From positions 36,884-100,883 of the forward strand of contig CALUQX010000005.1 of the NCBI GenBank assembly GCA_944323045.1: 64,000 bases of DNA, written 5' to 3'. This document shows positions 16,038 to 24,004 of this stretch, one piece after another. Each line of letters starts with the position of its first letter. The stretch's first letter is position 1. Position numbers and translations under genes: made by a program. This DNA comes from Candidatus Gastranaerophilales bacterium. GTDB taxonomy: Bacteria; Cyanobacteriota; Vampirovibrionia; Gastranaerophilales; Gastranaerophilaceae. The notes below the pieces were generated by a model, which was not told the DNA's origin, did no database searches, and saw only the letters and a program-made list of their open reading frames with translations.

Positions 16038-17189
16038 TTATTTATAAACTTTGGTGTATTGCGGGTTAACAGCCAGCCATTTGAAGTTTTCGGTTTCCAT
16101 TTCCGGAACTTCAATTACAAATGTACCGCCGTAACGACCACGGGCAAAACTAACATATCCTTCTTTTGCCAGATTTGCAAAAGCCTTTCTTATTGTATTA
16201 GGACTCAAGTCCAATTCTTTTGATAAAGCCATTATGGAAGGCAGTTTAGACCCGACTTCGTATTTTTCGGCAATCATCTTTTTGAGAAAATTTTGTGTTT
16301 TTTCGTAGTAATAAAATGCGGTTTCATGTGCAGGCGCAAAAATCGATGTTTCTTTTTGTTCATCAATTGAGTTATCATAAGGCATTTTTATAACAGTAGT
16401 GCCGTATCTGCCGCGTCGTGCAAGCAGAATACCTTCATCAATCAGCACCTGTAAACTATCGTGTATTGTTTTTATGCTGGCTTTTAATTCGCGTGATAAT
16501 ACTCCGTGTGCAGGCATGCGTTGACCGACGGAGAGATTTTTGACAATGTAGTCTTTTAATTCATTTTCAATTTTTCTTGCCAGTGTTATGAACTGTTTGT
16601 CATCAGACTCAAGTTCAAAATCTGTAGATTTAATCTTCCAGCCGCCGGATTGGGTATCGTTTTTACTTATGTGCTCAAGAATATTATTAATGCACAAATA
16701 ATCCAGAGCAATTCTTGTTGTATTTAATGAACTATTTATACTGGCTGCAATTGCACGTGATGAAGGCATAAACTGACCTGTTTTTAAATGGTTTTCTTTT
16801 ATGTATTTTTTAATCAAATAAATAGCTACATCACGTTTTGAGGTAAATTTTCGCATTGAACTGTTATTAGCATTCGGGTCTTTAATTACAGCGCCGAGAC
16901 ATTGTTTGGATTCAATATATCCTAAATCTTCAATATATCGATATGCGTTTTGTATAGTGCCGATACTGACCCCGAGAAGATAAGCCAGATCAGGTTTATG
17001 CGGCATAAGATTGTTTAATTGAATTTTTCCGCACTTCAAATCGTTGTCTAACCATGCAGTAAGCCAGTTTGCAACAGCCATTGCCTTTGAAACACTGCAT
17101 GATTTTAAATCAGGCAGCGGGTAGGTTATATCGCTAATTCTGATTTTTTTAAGATCAGACTTTGACGGCAAAACGTAATTTTTTCCCAT
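16038..17189 (-). CDS. Regulator with four tandem GntR-like winged-helix domains
   Basis: 383 residues, almost entirely winged helix-turn-helix. Four units can be laid over each other at about residues 38-103, 120-187, 202-268 and 298-360. Each has a helix, a G-x-x-(L/M)PS-like turn, a helix such as LSKELDLSPNTIRKAFANL and a wing such as GYVSFARGRYGGTFVI. Unit 4 is closest to the GntR consensus; units 1 and 2 are degenerate. No FCD, UTRA or aminotransferase effector domain is present, which is unlike known GntR subfamilies. I chose MGKNYV (17189) because AAAAAGGA lies upstream of it. It is followed downstream on the plus strand by nothing coding until 15.9 kb. The target is unknown. Confidence 0.8.
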   Translation of the reverse strand: MGKNYVLPSKSDLKKIRISDITYPLPDLKSCSVSKAMAVANWLTAWLDNDLKCGKIQLNNLMPHKPDLAYLLGVSIGTIQNAYRYIEDLGYIESKQCLGAVIKDPNANNSSMRKFTSKRDVAIYLIKKYIKENHLKTGQFMPSSRAIAASINSSLNTTRIALDYLCINNILEHISKNDTQSGGWKIKSTDFELESDDKQFITLARKIENELKDYIVKNLSVGQRMPAHGVLSRELKASIKTIHDSLQVLIDEGILLARRGRYGTTVIKMPYDNSIDEQKETSIFAPAHETAFYYYEKTQNFLKKMIAEKYEVGSKLPSIMALSKELDLSPNTIRKAFANLAKEGYVSFARGRYGGTFVIEVPEMETENFKWLAVNPQYTKVYK

Positions 17190-17313
17190 ACACACATATC
17201 CTTTTTGAATAATTAAATAATACACTATTTATAAAAAAACAGCAAATTTTTTTTTGTCAGTATGTAAAGAAAAGTTACGAACAATGCAATAAAAAAGACT
17301 GCCAGCAGCAGTC

Positions 17314-17862
17314 TTAATTTTTATCTTTATTTTCTTTTGATGTCTTTTTTTTCTTTTTAATTTCGCATTCGACATCATCTGATACAACGCATTCATTGCA
17401 TTCAGCACATTCTTCATCGTAGTCTTTGCATTTGGATGATTTGTCTTCTTTTTCTGTTTTTTCGTCAGACTCAGTTTCCGCAGTCTGCTCATCAGTGTTG
17501 TCAGAAGATTCTTCCTCATCCTCTGTATTTTCTGATTGTTTATCGGCTTTTTCAAGCGCTTCTTCTATTTCTTCTGCATCTTTTGCGCGGATTACAGGGA
17601 TAGAAAGCATCAATGCCATCTGATCACCATCCTGCTCCAGATTTAATTCAAGAGCTTCTTTATCCATTTCAACATATTTGGAAAGCAGTTCAACCAGTTC
17701 TTTGCGCATACGCTCCATTAATTCCGGAGTAAGATTTGTTCTGTCCTGCATCAAGACAACTCTTAATCTGTTGCAGGCAATATCTTTTGCATTAGCTTCC
17801 GGTTCTGTCTGTTTGAAAAATCCGATTACCTTGTTGTAAATACCTGTAAAAATTTCTTTCAT
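17314..17862 (-). CDS. minE: MinE, with long acidic Cys-containing tail
   Basis: 182 residues, twice the usual ~85-95. Residues 1-92 match MinE, the topological factor that stimulates MinD ATPase and drives MinCD oscillation: membrane helix MKEIFTGIYNKVIGFF, contact helix AKDIACNRLRVVLMQDR, and the C-terminal strands. Residues 95-145 are acidic and low-complexity. Residues 145-166 hold five Cys (C145, C152, C155, C158, C166), then a Lys-rich end. Such a tail is not part of known MinE proteins; metal binding or a disulfide role is speculation. It is the third gene of minCDE and 1 nt from minD. AAGGAG precedes it. Confidence 0.9.
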   Translation of the reverse strand: MKEIFTGIYNKVIGFFKQTEPEANAKDIACNRLRVVLMQDRTNLTPELMERMRKELVELLSKYVEMDKEALELNLEQDGDQMALMLSIPVIRAKDAEEIEEALEKADKQSENTEDEEESSDNTDEQTAETESDEKTEKEDKSSKCKDYDEECAECNECVVSDDVECEIKKKKKTSKENKDKN

Positions 17863-17863
17863 T

Positions 17864-18679
17864 TTATTTCTCCTTACCCATTAGACCTGAAAAAAATTTT
17901 TTCATTTTTCCAACTAAACTGTTATCTTCTTCCAGATTAAGGAAAGGAACATCTTCGCCCATAATTCTTCTTGCTACATTTTTATATGCTTTACCTGCTA
18001 AAGATTTTTCATCGTTAACAATAGGCTCACCTTTGTTGGTTGAAGTTATAATACCTGTATCTTCAGGAATTATGCCTATTAAATCAGCGGAAAGAATTTC
18101 GACAACATCGTCAACACTCATCATATCGTTAGATTTAATGAGATTCGGGCGGACTCTGTTTAATAAGAGTTTGTAAGATTTAATTTCTTCTTTTGCTTCC
18201 AATAGACCTATGATTCTATCAGCATCACGTACAGCAGACATTTCAGGTGTTGTAACAACAATAGCTTCACTTGCGCCTGCTACTGCATTCTGGAATCCCT
18301 GTTCTATACCTGCCGGACAGTCTACGAGAATAAAATCAAAATCTTTTTTAAGCTGTTCACAAATATCTTTTAACTGTTCTTCTGTCACTGCAGTTTTATC
18401 ACGGGTTTGTGCTGCAGCGAGAAGACAGAGGTTAGGATTTTTCTTATCTTTAACCAGCGCCTGCTTAAGCTTGCAGCGTTCTTCTACAACATCTACAATA
18501 GTGTAGACGATTCTGTTTTCAAGCCCTAAAAGCAGGTCAAGGTTTCTCAAGCCGAGATCTGTATCAATCATAACGACTTTTTTACCTTCTTTTGCAAGGG
18601 CTGTACCTATGTTGGCATTAGTGGTGGTTTTACCAACACCGCCTTTACCTGATGTAATTACAATTACACGACCGTCCAT
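17864..18679 (-). CDS. minD: Septum site-determining ATPase MinD
   Basis: 271 residues. ParA/MinD-type ATPase that recruits MinC to the membrane to block misplaced Z rings. Deviant Walker A is SGKGGVGKTTTNANIG (residues ~10-25), with DTDLGLRNLDLLLGLENR and VDCPAGIEQGF following. The C-terminal amphipathic helix SLVGKMKKFFSGLMGKE is the membrane-targeting sequence. AAGGAGATAT precedes the ATG. It lies 9 nt after minC and 1 nt before minE, in one operon. Confidence 0.97.
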   Translation of the reverse strand: MDGRVIVITSGKGGVGKTTTNANIGTALAKEGKKVVMIDTDLGLRNLDLLLGLENRIVYTIVDVVEERCKLKQALVKDKKNPNLCLLAAAQTRDKTAVTEEQLKDICEQLKKDFDFILVDCPAGIEQGFQNAVAGASEAIVVTTPEMSAVRDADRIIGLLEAKEEIKSYKLLLNRVRPNLIKSNDMMSVDDVVEILSADLIGIIPEDTGIITSTNKGEPIVNDEKSLAGKAYKNVARRIMGEDVPFLNLEEDNSLVGKMKKFFSGLMGKEK

Positions 18680-18688
18680 TATATCTCC

Positions 18689-19807
18689 TTAGTTTTCATA
18701 CATTTTGCTAATAATAATTTGTTTATGCTTAACTTTTGCTTCTTCAGGGGTGAAGGTTGCTGAGCGCTGAATATACGGTATATTAATGCTATCCGGTCTT
18801 CTTGCAAAGACATCAGCAATACGCAGTTGAATTGCGTGCATTTTTAAAGCACGAATTCTTGCATATTTGTTACCGTCAGCGCCTGCATGGGCAATACCTC
18901 CGAGGACACCCCAGACAGTTATATCGCCTTTTGCTTTAATTTCAGAGCCTGGATTTACATCGCCTATTACAACGATATTTCCTTCGGCTGTAATACTCTG
19001 CCCTGAACGCAAAGTTCTTTGAATATACAATGTCGGAAGTTTTTCAGTTTCGCGTAAGCTTTTTTGTAGCTGCGCAAACTCATCATCTTTTTCTTCTTCA
19101 TTGTCATAAGCATCAATAACTTCTTTGTTAACTTCGTCCAACTGCCTGTTAAAATCTTCCAGTTGGGCAAACTCTTCTTTTAATTCTTCGTCAACATTAT
19201 CTTGTTCCTGCGTCACTATATGTTCAGAAAATTCCGGAGCGATTACTGATGAAGGTTCTGCTATTTCCGGTTCTTCCTGCATTGCAGGTGTTTCATCTTC
19301 TACAATTTCAGCTTCGGTCTTAAATTCATTAAGTTCCGGTGCTTTTTCCGTGTTTTCAACATTTTCACTTTCAGCTTTAAGTTTTTTCATTTCTTTTTCA
19401 GGGTGGAAAGTTTGTTCATCGAAATTGTTTTCACCAAAAATTTTATCCAGAGCTTTTTCTAATTCTTTATTAGCGGCATTTGCTTCTTCTTTATCCTGAT
19501 TAAAATCAGGTGCCTGAACTTTATTTTCAAGTTCAGATACTTTAAGCCCTATTTCAATAGCCGCATCAGCAGTTGTGCGGGAAAGTGTTGTTACAAATTC
19601 TATTTCAGAATTCATAGATTCAACGAGCGCCTTGATGCTCATAAGTTCAGAGGCTGATAAATCTATTTCGCCGAGTTTTAGACAAACTTTTTTGCAATGT
19701 GCGTCCGGCAAATCCAGAATTGTGCTCAATTGATAGATAATTTCAGATGTCTTTTTGGCGTTGCTGACATCAACAATAAAACCGTTTTCAATATATCCCT
19801 GTTCCAT
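18689..19807 (-). CDS. minC: Septum site-determining protein MinC, enlarged
   Basis: 372 residues against ~230 in well-studied species. Residues 1-95 correspond to the FtsZ-inhibiting N-domain (IVDVSNAKKTSEIIYQLSTI). Residues 100-255 are a long acidic, probably disordered insert. Residues 260-345 form the MinC_C beta-helix that binds MinD (LYIQRTLRSGQSITAEGNIV, GDITVWGVLGGIAHAGADGN, ALKMHAIQLRIADVFARRP). First gene of minCDE; the TCTATAAAAT box upstream and GGAAGG before the ATG fit a promoter in the 239-bp gap shared with fliE. Confidence 0.93.
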   Translation of the reverse strand: MEQGYIENGFIVDVSNAKKTSEIIYQLSTILDLPDAHCKKVCLKLGEIDLSASELMSIKALVESMNSEIEFVTTLSRTTADAAIEIGLKVSELENKVQAPDFNQDKEEANAANKELEKALDKIFGENNFDEQTFHPEKEMKKLKAESENVENTEKAPELNEFKTEAEIVEDETPAMQEEPEIAEPSSVIAPEFSEHIVTQEQDNVDEELKEEFAQLEDFNRQLDEVNKEVIDAYDNEEEKDDEFAQLQKSLRETEKLPTLYIQRTLRSGQSITAEGNIVVIGDVNPGSEIKAKGDITVWGVLGGIAHAGADGNKYARIRALKMHAIQLRIADVFARRPDSINIPYIQRSATFTPEEAKVKHKQIIISKMYEN

Positions 19808-20046
19808 CAGAAACCTTCCCTAATCATACTAATAATATTTTATAGAATACATGAAATAATACCAAACATCAACACAATATTTAGAATTGTGAATTATTGG
19901 ACTTTGAATATTTTTTCATTAAATAAAAGACGAAAACTCTCAAAAATCAATCCATTTATCTACTCAGTTTGTATGATTTATGGTAAATCCGGTATATATT
20001 AGCCGGAATATTACGATACAATAAGATAGAAAGGCAGGAAGAAGAT

Positions 20047-20391
20047 ATGTTTAACAATTTTTATCCTCAATATGATCTGGCTGGCAGAATTCAGCACACC
20101 AAGCTGGATCCGGGTATTTCTGACAGAATGCCGGCGGCTAGAATGGGAAGGGTCGAAAATCCGGACACACCGGATTTCAAACAAGTTTTTTCAGGGCTTG
20201 TAGAAAACTTTAACACAGAATTAAATGCACCGGACAATTTGTTAAAGGATGTTATGTCAGGCAGTCAAAACGTTGATATACACGATGTTATGACCGCAAT
20301 TGCAAAATCAGAAATAAGTGTAAACGTTGCAACACAGGCTGTCGGAAAAGTCATCCAGGCGTATGACAAAGTTATGCAGATTCAGGTGTAG
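20047..20391 (+). CDS. fliE: Flagellar hook-basal body protein FliE
   Basis: 114 residues. FliE connects the MS ring to the rod. The C-terminal DIHDVMTAIAKSEISVNVAT and VGKVIQAYDKVMQIQV is the family signature. The N-terminal half is variable, as usual. GGAAGAAG precedes the ATG. It starts the fli cluster, divergent from minCDE. The flgB and flgC genes that usually accompany fliE are not here. Confidence 0.88.
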   Translation: MFNNFYPQYDLAGRIQHTKLDPGISDRMPAARMGRVENPDTPDFKQVFSGLVENFNTELNAPDNLLKDVMSGSQNVDIHDVMTAIAKSEISVNVATQAVGKVIQAYDKVMQIQV

Positions 20392-20434
20392 AATATATTT
20401 ATTGTAAAATAATTATAAACAGACCGGGGACAAA

Positions 20435-22090
20435 ATGGACTTTCAAAAAATACTGGAAAATAAACCTTTATTATATGGAATAATTGGCGGAGTTGTGGTA
20501 GTAATTGCGCTCATTCTTCTTATTGCAATTATGGCAGGCTCTGGGAGCAATAATCAAGTTCAAGGTGGCGAACCTTTGAAGGCAGATGTTGACCTTCTTA
20601 CAACAGACAATTTAGGCAAAGCACTGGAAATTCAAGCATTACTTGCTCGTCAGGGAATTACTGCACAGCGTAAGGCTGACGGTACAAAATCTGTTTTGTA
20701 TCTGCCTAAGGACAATTGTTCTACTTTGACAAAAAAATGTACTGTGACAGATCGTGACCGTGCTATTTTGACTATTGTTAAAAGCGGAATGATGGACAAA
20801 AATGTAGGACTTGAAATTTTTGATAAAGGTGATTTTACATCAACTAAAGAAGACAAAAAAATCAGGCTTTCCCGCGCCATAAACGGTGAACTTGCGCGTT
20901 TAATCCGTAATATCGGTGATATAACAGATGCATCTGTGTTTATATCAATTCCAGAACAGACAATGTTCACCTCTATGCAAAAACCTGTGACTGCAACTGT
21001 TCAGGTTGTAATTCCGGAAGGTGAAAAACTTGATCAAATGAAAGTTAAAGCAATTACTAACCTTTTATTAGGAAGTGTGTCAGGTCTGGAAGCAGAAAAT
21101 GTTGCGATTACCGATACCAATGGTAATGTTTACCACAGCATTATGGATGCACAGGATGAAATGCTGACCCGTCTTGAAGAAAACGATAAGTATATGCAGC
21201 AGAAAGTTAACCAGCAGTTAGACAGATTGATTGGTAAAGGCAATTATGTTGCAACAGTAAGTACGTTTTTAGTTCAGGCACCGGTTGAAAAATTTAGTAT
21301 TGTTTACGATCCGGAAAGAAAAACCGCAGTAAATGAACAATCATTCTCAGAAGGGTTAGGGGACAGAACTCAAGATACTAACCGTGGTGTTAACGCAGTA
21401 AGTGTATATCTTCCAAACGGTCTGCCTGCAAACGGTACAGATTCTTCTCAAAACAGAAACTATTCCCGTTCTGCAACAGAAACTCACTACGGCGTTACTA
21501 AAACACAAATTAATGAATACATAAAACCGGGTGTTGTTGAAGAAATTTCAATAGCTGTAACCCTTGAAAAAAGCGCTTTGCCTGCAAACACAACGCTTGA
21601 AGAGTTAAAAGAATTAATTGCTAATGCCGCAAGTCCTAAAGCGCTTGCAGAAAACGTATCAATAGCATTCTCAGATGCAACAGATCCGTATCTTGCCTCT
21701 GACAGACCGGTTAATCTGCCAAAACCTGATGAAACAGGCAACCCGTGGTGGCTTGCAGTTGCACTCTCAGGCATTGGTTTGATAGTAGTATTCAGAATAA
21801 TTTCTAATAAAGTAAAAGCAATACAGGAGGAAAATGCACAGGAAGTTGAAATGTTGAGACAACAAAATCAACAACAGGAAAAACAATTAAGTGATATTAA
21901 CCAGCGTGCAAATCAGTTGACTCAACGTCAATCAGAACTTGCTCAAAACTTAATTGAACAGCAGCAGCGAGAGGCTCTGCCTAATACAGAAAAACTGGCA
22001 GAAACACTTACTGATTTGTCATCTCAAATGTCTGATGCAGATGATGAAGAAACTGCTGAAAAGATTAAGAGCTGGATTGAACAAGGATAA
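20435..22090 (+). CDS. fliF: Flagellar MS-ring protein FliF
   Basis: 551 residues, normal for FliF, the inner-membrane ring that houses the flagellar export gate. TM1 lies at ~14-34 and TM2 at ~432-450. Between them are the ring-building motifs and the FliF-specific beta-collar region (VEKFSIVYDPERKTAVNEQS, then RSATETHYGV) and KPGVVEEISIAVTLEKSAL. The length and two membrane segments separate it from the shorter non-flagellar homologue SctJ. After TM2 a Gln-rich coiled coil (460-520) precedes the C-terminal acidic peptide that normally binds FliG. Confidence 0.92.
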   Translation: MDFQKILENKPLLYGIIGGVVVVIALILLIAIMAGSGSNNQVQGGEPLKADVDLLTTDNLGKALEIQALLARQGITAQRKADGTKSVLYLPKDNCSTLTKKCTVTDRDRAILTIVKSGMMDKNVGLEIFDKGDFTSTKEDKKIRLSRAINGELARLIRNIGDITDASVFISIPEQTMFTSMQKPVTATVQVVIPEGEKLDQMKVKAITNLLLGSVSGLEAENVAITDTNGNVYHSIMDAQDEMLTRLEENDKYMQQKVNQQLDRLIGKGNYVATVSTFLVQAPVEKFSIVYDPERKTAVNEQSFSEGLGDRTQDTNRGVNAVSVYLPNGLPANGTDSSQNRNYSRSATETHYGVTKTQINEYIKPGVVEEISIAVTLEKSALPANTTLEELKELIANAASPKALAENVSIAFSDATDPYLASDRPVNLPKPDETGNPWWLAVALSGIGLIVVFRIISNKVKAIQEENAQEVEMLRQQNQQQEKQLSDINQRANQLTQRQSELAQNLIEQQQREALPNTEKLAETLTDLSSQMSDADDEETAEKIKSWIEQG

Positions 22091-22228
22091 GCATTAGGAT
22101 ATGTCTTGGATTTGCCTCACTTATTCATCTAATCATTTGAGTATCCAGACGTTCAGACCAACAAAAACAGCTTAATGCAACTATCTTAATCACTTATTCA
22201 CTTATTCACCTAAAAAAATGAGGTAAAC
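22091..22228. other. Gap with repeat-like sequence between fliF and the fliG-like gene
   Basis: 138 bp. Positions ~22183-22210 read CTTAATCACTTATTCACTTATTCACC, the complement of the GTGATTAAGTGA-type repeats found in the intergenic blocks. No terminator is evident, so the operon probably continues. Confidence 0.4.
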
Positions 22229-23254
22229 ATGGCAATAGAAGGTTTTGATTATAAAGCGTTCGCGCAAAATTTGACACAACAGGCACTGGAATTGGTGCCG
22301 CAGGAATTCAATAACGTTCAAAAACAATATGTAGCAAATACGTTGTTGAACTTTTCTACTGTTGCCGGCGAAGCCTTATATAATGATACAGAGTTGCATT
22401 TCAATGCCGATACAGCCGTAATGATTACACAAATCATTGCGGAATGGTCTTTCCATAAATCCGTTGACCTCATTCGTTCCGGTATTCCACAGCAATACTG
22501 GGATCCGATTATGCAAAAAATTGCATTTACAATTTTCGAAATAGCAAAACAGGCGTTCCGTCAGAACTTACCGCAAGATCAAATTTTACAGTTGATAGAA
22601 CACCATGTAAGAAAAACTTATGTTGATGCAATTGCAGAATTAAAAGAAAAGAATCTCATAACTGAAGAATTGCAGGAACGTGCTTCAAAAATGTCTAATA
22701 TAGATGACATGATGCAGCAAGCCGCAGCACAGGAACAGGCTGCACAACAGGCGGCAGCCCAACAAGCAGCAGGCGGAGCTCCTCCTCAAGGACAGGCACT
22801 GCCGCAGCCGGCTGGCGGCGGTGTTCCTCAACAAGGAGGAGCAGCACAGCCTAAAATATTTAAACTTGCAACTCTTGCCATGCTTTTTAGACAAATGAAA
22901 GCCGACAAAGTTCAAACAATACTTAACAAATTTAATCCTGATGATGCCTCTTCAGTTATCAAATTTATGGAAATGGATGACTTAGATGCAAAAGTAGATC
23001 CGCGCCTTGCATTGCGCTGTTTACAAGAGATTAAAATGAGTATGCCGCAGACCAAAGATGTAACACCAAGTAAATTAATTCAGCGCATACAAAATATTTC
23101 ACAATATGTAGACAGAGCACAAATGGAACAAATTCTTAAACTTGAGCGCCAGCGTGTCAAACGCTTTGTTTTCAATGCTTTAGAAGGAGAATTCTACGAA
23201 ATTGCACCAAGAATTGGTAACATTATTGCCTCACATATCGAAGATAGTGTATAA
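22229..23254 (+). CDS. Divergent FliG-like protein at the fliG position
   Basis: 341 residues, placed between fliF and fliH where fliG normally sits. Residues ~1-150 are helical without a family motif I can name. Residues ~165-205 are an Ala/Gln/Gly/Pro linker. Residues ~210-275 (KLATLAMLFRQMKADKVQTI then PDDASSVIKFME) resemble the alpha-helical middle domain of FliG. The charged torque helix typical of FliG C-domain is not visible; the end is LERQRVKRFVFNALEGEFYE. Assignment to FliG is by context more than sequence. GAGG lies before the ATG. A rotor role is therefore uncertain. Confidence 0.6.
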   Translation: MAIEGFDYKAFAQNLTQQALELVPQEFNNVQKQYVANTLLNFSTVAGEALYNDTELHFNADTAVMITQIIAEWSFHKSVDLIRSGIPQQYWDPIMQKIAFTIFEIAKQAFRQNLPQDQILQLIEHHVRKTYVDAIAELKEKNLITEELQERASKMSNIDDMMQQAAAQEQAAQQAAAQQAAGGAPPQGQALPQPAGGGVPQQGGAAQPKIFKLATLAMLFRQMKADKVQTILNKFNPDDASSVIKFMEMDDLDAKVDPRLALRCLQEIKMSMPQTKDVTPSKLIQRIQNISQYVDRAQMEQILKLERQRVKRFVFNALEGEFYEIAPRIGNIIASHIEDSV

Positions 23255-23266
23255 TATAATTAAATC

Positions 23267-24004
23267 ATGATTATAAAGAAAAAAATACAAAAATCTGACG
23301 CGGTAGAGGAAGATGTTAAGGTTGAAGAAACGGCTGAAACAACAGAAGTTTCCGATGCTGAGAACCAGGAAGAAGATAAACCGGTTGAATCAGTTGATGA
23401 GATAGACCTGTTTGACCTGGATAACATCGACTTTAAGCAGCGTCATGAACGCCGGCGCGGTGACCGAAGAAGAGGTTTCAGACGTATTGACGACCGAAAC
23501 CTTATTTCGCGTGCAAGAGAAGAAGCTCAATCAATTAAAGAATCTGCTGTAAAAGAAGGTTACGAAGAAGGTATTAATCAGGCAAAAGCTGATATTGAAA
23601 ATCTTCGCAATTCTTTAAATGCATTTGTTTCTGCTAAACAGGAAGTCTTTGACTACATTGCGCCGGATATACTAGAAATAAGCGTTGATATAGCAAAAAA
23701 AATTATTAAAAAAGAAATACAGCAGGATCCGACAATAATTTTAGAAAATATTGTGGACTTGCTAAAAAGTTTGTCAAAAGAAGAAACAAGAGTAACATTG
23801 CGTGTAAATCCGGAACAGGCAGTGCTTATAAAACAAAAAATTCCGGAGGTAGTAGAAATGGCAGGCTCAGAAGCCAAAATAAATGTTATTTCTGATGAAA
23901 ACATCAGTTATGGCGGTTGTATGGTAACAACTACAAACGGTATAATTGATGCAACAATTGAAACACAAATGTCAATAATTAGTGAGGCGTTAAAAGAAGT
24001 ATAA
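23267..24004 (+). CDS. fliH: Flagellar export ATPase regulator FliH-like
   Basis: 245 residues. Residues 1-65 are acidic then Arg-rich (RHERRRGDRRRGFRR). Residues ~80-240 match FliH/SctL: a long helix with small-residue spacing (AREEAQSIKESAVKEGYEEG), then DILEISVDIAKKIIKKEI and ISYGGCMVTTTNGIIDATIE. FliH binds and regulates the FliI ATPase; fliI is not within this window. Its stop overlaps the flhA start by 1 nt (TAATG), indicating coupling. Confidence 0.85.
   Translation: MIIKKKIQKSDAVEEDVKVEETAETTEVSDAENQEEDKPVESVDEIDLFDLDNIDFKQRHERRRGDRRRGFRRIDDRNLISRAREEAQSIKESAVKEGYEEGINQAKADIENLRNSLNAFVSAKQEVFDYIAPDILEISVDIAKKIIKKEIQQDPTIILENIVDLLKSLSKEETRVTLRVNPEQAVLIKQKIPEVVEMAGSEAKINVISDENISYGGCMVTTTNGIIDATIETQMSIISEALKEV

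Noticed and set aside
17229..17555. Lys-rich open frame of 108 codons
   Set aside because: It is a shadow of minE in another frame; the Lys/Asn content comes from the acidic tail codons.
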